This document shows positions 60,479 through 64,000 of a stretch of DNA of 64,000 bases, one piece after another; the stretch's first letter is position 1, and each line of letters starts with the position of its first letter. The DNA lies in assembly GCA_041905785.1 (NCBI GenBank), contig JAYRKJ010000021.1, positions 46,886-110,885 on the forward strand, read 5' to 3'. The notes under the pieces are model-generated. The model had not been told where the DNA came from. It made no database searches and saw only the letters and a program-made list of their open reading frames with translations. The translations under genes were made by a program, and so were the position numbers. The stretch comes from Roseateles_B sp041905785 (lineage in GTDB: Bacteria; Pseudomonadota; Gammaproteobacteria; Burkholderiales; Burkholderiaceae_C).

Positions 60479-62466
60479 GCCCTGCCGCGCCCCCACCTTC
60501 GGCCCCACCGATCGTCCTTGCCGGAGGCGCCGGCTATCGTGCCGAGATCGATGGTCTGCGTGCGCTCGCGGTCCTGTCCACGATCCTGTTCCACGCCGGC
60601 GTCCGATCCTTTGAGGGCGGATACATCGGCGTCGACATGTTCTTCGTCATCAGCGGCTATCTGATCACAAGGGGCATCGAGGAAGAGCTCCGTGCCGGGC
60701 ATTTTGACCTGAGCAGCTTTTACGAGCGACGGGCCCGTCGCATCTTTCCCGCCTTGTTTGTCGTTATGCTGGCAGGCCTGCCTCTTGCCTGGCGATGGCT
60801 ATTGCCGCTGGAACTGAAGGATTTCGCCCGGACGCTCGCCTCCACCTCGACCTTCGTCTCCAACTTCTATTTCTGGCACACCAGCCCCTGGCGCGATGGC
60901 GGCTACTTCGAGGGCGAGGCTGAGTTCAAGCCGCTGCTTCACACGTGGAGCCTGGCCGTCGAAGAACAGTTCTATCTGCTCTTTCCCTGCTTCTTGCTGA
61001 TGGCGTGGACCTGGGCTCGGCGGTGGATCCTCTGGGGTCTTGGCATCTCCATCATCGCGGGCGTCGTGGCATCGCAGGTCGGCTCGCAGCTCAAGCCGTC
61101 CGGCACCTTCTATCTGCTACCCACGCGATGCTGGGAGCTGCTGATCGGAGCTTTCCTGGCCTGGCCAAGCGTTCGCCAAGGCCTGGATGGCTGGCCCCAA
61201 CGTTGGCGAGTTGCAGGTTCGTGGCTGGGCCTAACCCTGTTCGCCGGAACAATGGCCAGCGTGAGCAAGAAGACAGGCTTTCCGGGCTTCTGGGCACTCG
61301 GCCCGACCCTCGGCGCCGGCCTCTTGATCACCTGCGCGGATGGCCGGACCTGCATCGGGAAGCTGCTACGTCTGCCTGCACTGACGCGCATCGGGTTGCT
61401 CAGCTACAGCCTCTACCTCTGGCATCCACTTCTATTCGCCTTCGCACGGGCGCGCCATGCAGACGAGCCAAGCGCGCTAGAGTTCGCGGCGCTGATGTTG
61501 CTGTCCATCGGATTGGCCTACCTGACCTGGCGCTACGTCGAAACGCCTTTCAGGGACCGGCACAGAACCCGTCGTGCGTCAATCGTCGCCTTGGCGATCG
61601 GAGGCGCGTTCGGATTCGTCGGCGTGGGTATCTGGGGCTCGGCAGCAGACGGTTGGCCCGGGCGCTACACCCCGACCGAGCAAGCCCTGATCGAGCAGGG
61701 AGCCCGAAGTTATCGTGACTCACTGGCCGTGTACGGTCTGAGGAAATGCTTCATCGACTACGACCAAACCCCCGAGACCCTGCAGCGCGAGCACTGCGTT
61801 GCGCTGGCCGACGGGCGCCAGGGGCGCGCGATCCTCTTCGGTGATTCGGAAGCCGCGCATTGGCGCACAGGATTGGATGCCGCGCTACAGCCGGCCGGGT
61901 ATGCGATCCAACAATGGACCGGTACCAGCTGTCGCGCGATCAACTACGCGAACAACTCCCGTCGCTGCGATGACTTCTATCGCCAGTTTGTGGAGAAGGT
62001 CCTGCCGACACTGACTTCAAGAGACCTCGTCATCGTCGCCAGCCGGTGGATCGGGCTGTTCAACGATCAGGGGCCCAGGGCACTGGAGCATGGCCTGGAG
62101 CAATTGTTCAGGGCATTGGCCGCCTCGTCCGCGAAGGTGGCCGTTATCGCCAACACACCGGAGTTTGCAGCAGCGCCGCAGCATCTGATCGTCAAGCATC
62201 GTCTGGCGACACTGGACTCGGTCAGCCTGCCCTCTGTGGACGTCGAACCGGTCAACGCCATCATTCGTCGCCAAGCCAGTGCCTTCGGCATTCCAATGCT
62301 CGAGCCGGCGCGAATTCTTTGCGCCTCGACAACAGACGGGCGCTGCACAGTCATGGCGCAGCGCGTCCTCTACTACCTCGACAGCGGCCACCTCTCGCCC
62401 GAGGGATCACGGTACGTGATGACACGCCTGATGGAGGAGCAGCAAGGGATCCTCCTGCGCCACTGA
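60475..62466 (+). CDS. OafA/YrhL-type acyltransferase with C-terminal SGNH domain
   Basis: 663 residues. About ten membrane helices form the acyltransferase-3 domain: AEIDGLRALAVLSTILFHAG with its conserved R-x-x-A-x-x and His, and LHTWSLAVEEQFYLLFP. From residue 440 a periplasmic SGNH hydrolase-like domain follows, with ILFGDSEAAHW (Ser458 as block I serine) and a final LDSGHLSPEGSRY carrying the Asp-x-x-His equivalent. Such proteins O-acetylate surface sugars. It may decorate the polymer of this locus. It ends 42 bases before the IS66 element. Confidence 0.88.
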   Translation: MSPAAPPPSAPPIVLAGGAGYRAEIDGLRALAVLSTILFHAGVRSFEGGYIGVDMFFVISGYLITRGIEEELRAGHFDLSSFYERRARRIFPALFVVMLAGLPLAWRWLLPLELKDFARTLASTSTFVSNFYFWHTSPWRDGGYFEGEAEFKPLLHTWSLAVEEQFYLLFPCFLLMAWTWARRWILWGLGISIIAGVVASQVGSQLKPSGTFYLLPTRCWELLIGAFLAWPSVRQGLDGWPQRWRVAGSWLGLTLFAGTMASVSKKTGFPGFWALGPTLGAGLLITCADGRTCIGKLLRLPALTRIGLLSYSLYLWHPLLFAFARARHADEPSALEFAALMLLSIGLAYLTWRYVETPFRDRHRTRRASIVALAIGGAFGFVGVGIWGSAADGWPGRYTPTEQALIEQGARSYRDSLAVYGLRKCFIDYDQTPETLQREHCVALADGRQGRAILFGDSEAAHWRTGLDAALQPAGYAIQQWTGTSCRAINYANNSRRCDDFYRQFVEKVLPTLTSRDLVIVASRWIGLFNDQGPRALEHGLEQLFRALAASSAKVAVIANTPEFAAAPQHLIVKHRLATLDSVSLPSVDVEPVNAIIRRQASAFGIPMLEPARILCASTTDGRCTVMAQRVLYYLDSGHLSPEGSRYVMTRLMEEQQGILLRH

Positions 62467-62568
62467 GGGGATGCGGACGATTTCTTGCTGATGTCCCAGG
62501 AAGTGGTGTAAGTCTTTCAGCGCGGCAAGCTGCGTAGGGCCGAAGGCCCGGAGCGGTACAGCGCGGCG

Positions 62569-62874
62569 ATGAAGACGCAGGTGGTGGCCGAGTGCGGCGA
62601 GCCTGGCGCGTCGGTGGCCAAGGTGGCGATGGCCCACGGCATCAATGCCAACGTGGTGCACCGCTGGCGGCAACTGGCCCGTGATGGCAAGGTCGCGACG
62701 TCGGCCAAGATGGGCGAGTTCATCGCCTTGCCGCTGGCGGCGCCGGCAATGTCTGCTGCGGCGCCAGCGGACATCCGCGTGGAGCTGCGGCGCGGCGCCA
62801 TCACGATGAACGTCACCTGGCCGGCCCATGCCGCGGCGGACTTTGCCGCGTGGACTCGCGAGCTGCTGCGGTGA
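62569..62874 (+). CDS. tnpA: IS66-family transposase accessory protein TnpA
   Basis: 101 residues. Helix-turn-helix region VVAECGEPGASVAKVAMAHGINANVVHRWR and C-terminal part typical of IS66 OrfA. The family-like sequence continues upstream in frame (RAEGPERYSAA) back to a stop at 62509, with no ATG, GTG or TTG in that stretch. So the protein either starts at the ATG at 62569, slightly short, or uses a CTG at 62530. Confidence 0.8.
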   Translation: MKTQVVAECGEPGASVAKVAMAHGINANVVHRWRQLARDGKVATSAKMGEFIALPLAAPAMSAAAPADIRVELRRGAITMNVTWPAHAAADFAAWTRELLR

Positions 62875-63263
62875 TCCGGGTGGACGCGATCTGGCTGGCC
62901 TGCGAGCCGCTGGACATGCGCGCCGGCGCCGAGACGGCGCTGGGCCGTGTGGTCAAGGTCTTCGGTGAAGCACGGCCGCACCATGCCTACCTGTTTGCCA
63001 ACCGGCGCGCCAACCGCATGAAGGCGCTGGTGCACGACGGCATCGGTGTGTGGCTGGCGGCCAGGCGGCTGAACGCCGGCCGCTTCGTCTGGCCCCAGGA
63101 GGGCGGCACGCTGGCGCTGACGCGGCCGCAGTTGGACGCGCTGGTGCTGGGCCTGCCCTGGCAGCGCATCGGCGAGGCGGGTGTGATCACGTGGTGTGAG
63201 CCGTCCATTGCTGACTGTGCTGATGGCGTGCCGCCGCGCGCGCAGGCAGCATCACGGCCGTGA
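62871..63263 (+). CDS. tnpB: IS66-family protein TnpB
   Basis: 130 residues from a GTG that overlaps tnpA's stop. RVDAIWLACEPLDMRAGAETAL, PHHAYLFANRRANRMKALVHDGIGVWLAARRL and GRFVWPQ are the conserved IS66 OrfB segments (quoted in part). The C-terminal about 20 residues extend beyond the usual end. It is required with TnpA and TnpC for transposition. Confidence 0.9.
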   Translation: MIRVDAIWLACEPLDMRAGAETALGRVVKVFGEARPHHAYLFANRRANRMKALVHDGIGVWLAARRLNAGRFVWPQEGGTLALTRPQLDALVLGLPWQRIGEAGVITWCEPSIADCADGVPPRAQAASRP

Positions 63264-64000
63264 TGGACAGCACTCACGTCATCGATCCCACCTTCGCAGG
63301 CATGAGCTTCGCCGAAGTGTGTGCACTGGCCCAGCGGCAGCAGGCCCAGATCAAGCACATCAGTGCCATGAACGCCAAGATGGCGCACGAGATGGCTGTG
63401 CTCAAGCGGCTGAAGTCTGCCGCGACATCGGAGCGCTTCAGCCCAGAGCAGCAGAGCCTGCTGGAAGAGGCCATTGACGAGGACCTGGCGGCGCTGGAGC
63501 GGGAGATCGACAAGCTCAAGCCGCCGGCCACAACGCCCGGTGAGAAGCAGACGCCCAAGCGCCAGGCACTGCCGGCCCAGCTGCCGCGCCGAGACGTCCA
63601 CCACGAGCCCGAGAGCAGCACCTGCACCACGCCGGGCTGCGGCTGCCAGATGCGACGCATCGGCGAAGACGTGTCCGAGAAGCTCGACTACGAGCCGGGC
63701 CGCTTCAGCGTGGAGCGCCATGTGCGCGGCAAGTGGGCCTGCGCCAAGTGCCAGACGCTGGTCCAGGCGCCTGTGCCGGCCTGCGTGATCGACAAGGGGA
63801 TCGCCACGGCCGGCCTGATGGCGCATGTGGCGGTGGCCAAGTACATCGACCACCAGCCGCTGTACCGCCAGGAGGCAGCCTCGGTCGCGCCGGCCTGGCC
63901 ATACCGCGCTCGACGCAGGCCGAGTGGATCGGGGCCATCGGTGTGGAACTGGCCCCGCTGGTGCAGGCCATGCGCGAGGACCTGCTGAGCCGGCGCGTGC
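63260..64000 (+). pseudogene. tnpC: IS66-family transposase TnpC, frameshifted and cut by window edge
   Basis: Reading starts at GTG 63260 (or ATG 63263) and gives a normal IS66 N-terminus: helical leucine-zipper-like MNAKMAHEMAVLKRLK, the CxxC zinc-finger region with CTTPGCGCQMRRIGEDVSEKLDYEPGRF and KWACAKCQ, then the start of the catalytic domain HVAVAKYIDHQPLYRQEA. After codon 205 the frame yields unrelated Arg/Pro-rich sequence and stops at 63988. From 63880 the reading frame one base earlier carries the expected continuation (LGRAGLAIPRST, AEWIGAIGVELAPLVQAM). This fits a one-base deletion near 63876-63884; a sequencing error is also possible. Confidence 0.75.

Larger units (their letters stand above)
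62508..64000 (+). mobile_element. IS66-family insertion sequence (left part, cut by window edge)
   Basis: tnpA, tnpB and tnpC overlap in the order typical of IS66. The left end is probably at or near 62508, where GTAAG, the usual first bases of the family, begin. The right end lies outside the window. It inserted just downstream of the acyltransferase and may mark the edge of the transferred locus. Confidence 0.7.

Noticed and set aside
62569..63263. tnpA and tnpB as host genes
   Set aside because: Both match IS66 accessory proteins in sequence character and order, and they overlap tnpC.

Overview
The window is GC-rich, densely packed chromosomal DNA from a betaproteobacterium, most likely Burkholderiales of the Roseateles/Rubrivivax/Leptothrix type. 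I infer this from protein character and gene order (ppx next to ppk1, a RecJ gene preceded by a phosphoglycerate-mutase-like gene, an XrtB/PEP-CTERM-type EpsA regulator); no database search was possible.

Region 1 (1-34.4 kb) is mainly housekeeping. It holds a ZIP metal transporter cut by the left edge, convergent ppx and ppk1, an LpxH-like phosphoesterase, recJ, two chemoreceptors, a PHP-domain nuclease/phosphatase, a YciO-type protein, plsY, ridA, ybaK, an acyl-CoA synthetase, arsC, prfB with its programmed frameshift, pepN, fbp and a tRNA-Thr(CGU) gene. Set among these are two BlaI/BlaR1-like modules (10.7-12.3 kb and 15.3-18.5 kb): two paralogous BlaI repressors with three M56 metallopeptidases that carry unrelated C-terminal domains and no penicillin-binding sensor. 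Both blaI promoters have the same layout of two tandem operators with different half-site sequences.

Region 2 (34.4-38.3 kb) has a 14-bp tandem repeat array, a periplasmic solute-binding protein, a VanZ-like protein, the LuxR-type regulator EpsA and, divergent from it, a secreted lytic polysaccharide monooxygenase of GbpA type.

Region 3 (38.3-62.5 kb) is a Wzx/Wzy-type surface polysaccharide locus. A WecA/MraY-like initiating transferase lies opposite an outer-membrane SLBB exporter. Then follows a tightly overlapping operon: legB, legC, legH, legI, legG and a ptmE-like nucleotidyltransferase (the legionaminic acid route through GDP-sugars), three Gfo/Idh oxidoreductases, one SDR, and an unusual fusion of an SpsF-like cytidylyltransferase with a class III aminotransferase. 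It ends with Wzz, Wzy, a WecG/TagA transferase, two GT-B-like proteins, Wzx and an acyltransferase with an SGNH domain. No separate NeuA/LegF-type CMP-sugar synthetase is present, so the fusion protein is the best candidate for sugar activation and may also add an amino group. This is the most likely place for undescribed chemistry.

Region 4 (62.5 kb to the end) is the left part of an IS66-family element, running off the window, whose tnpC is interrupted by a frameshift.
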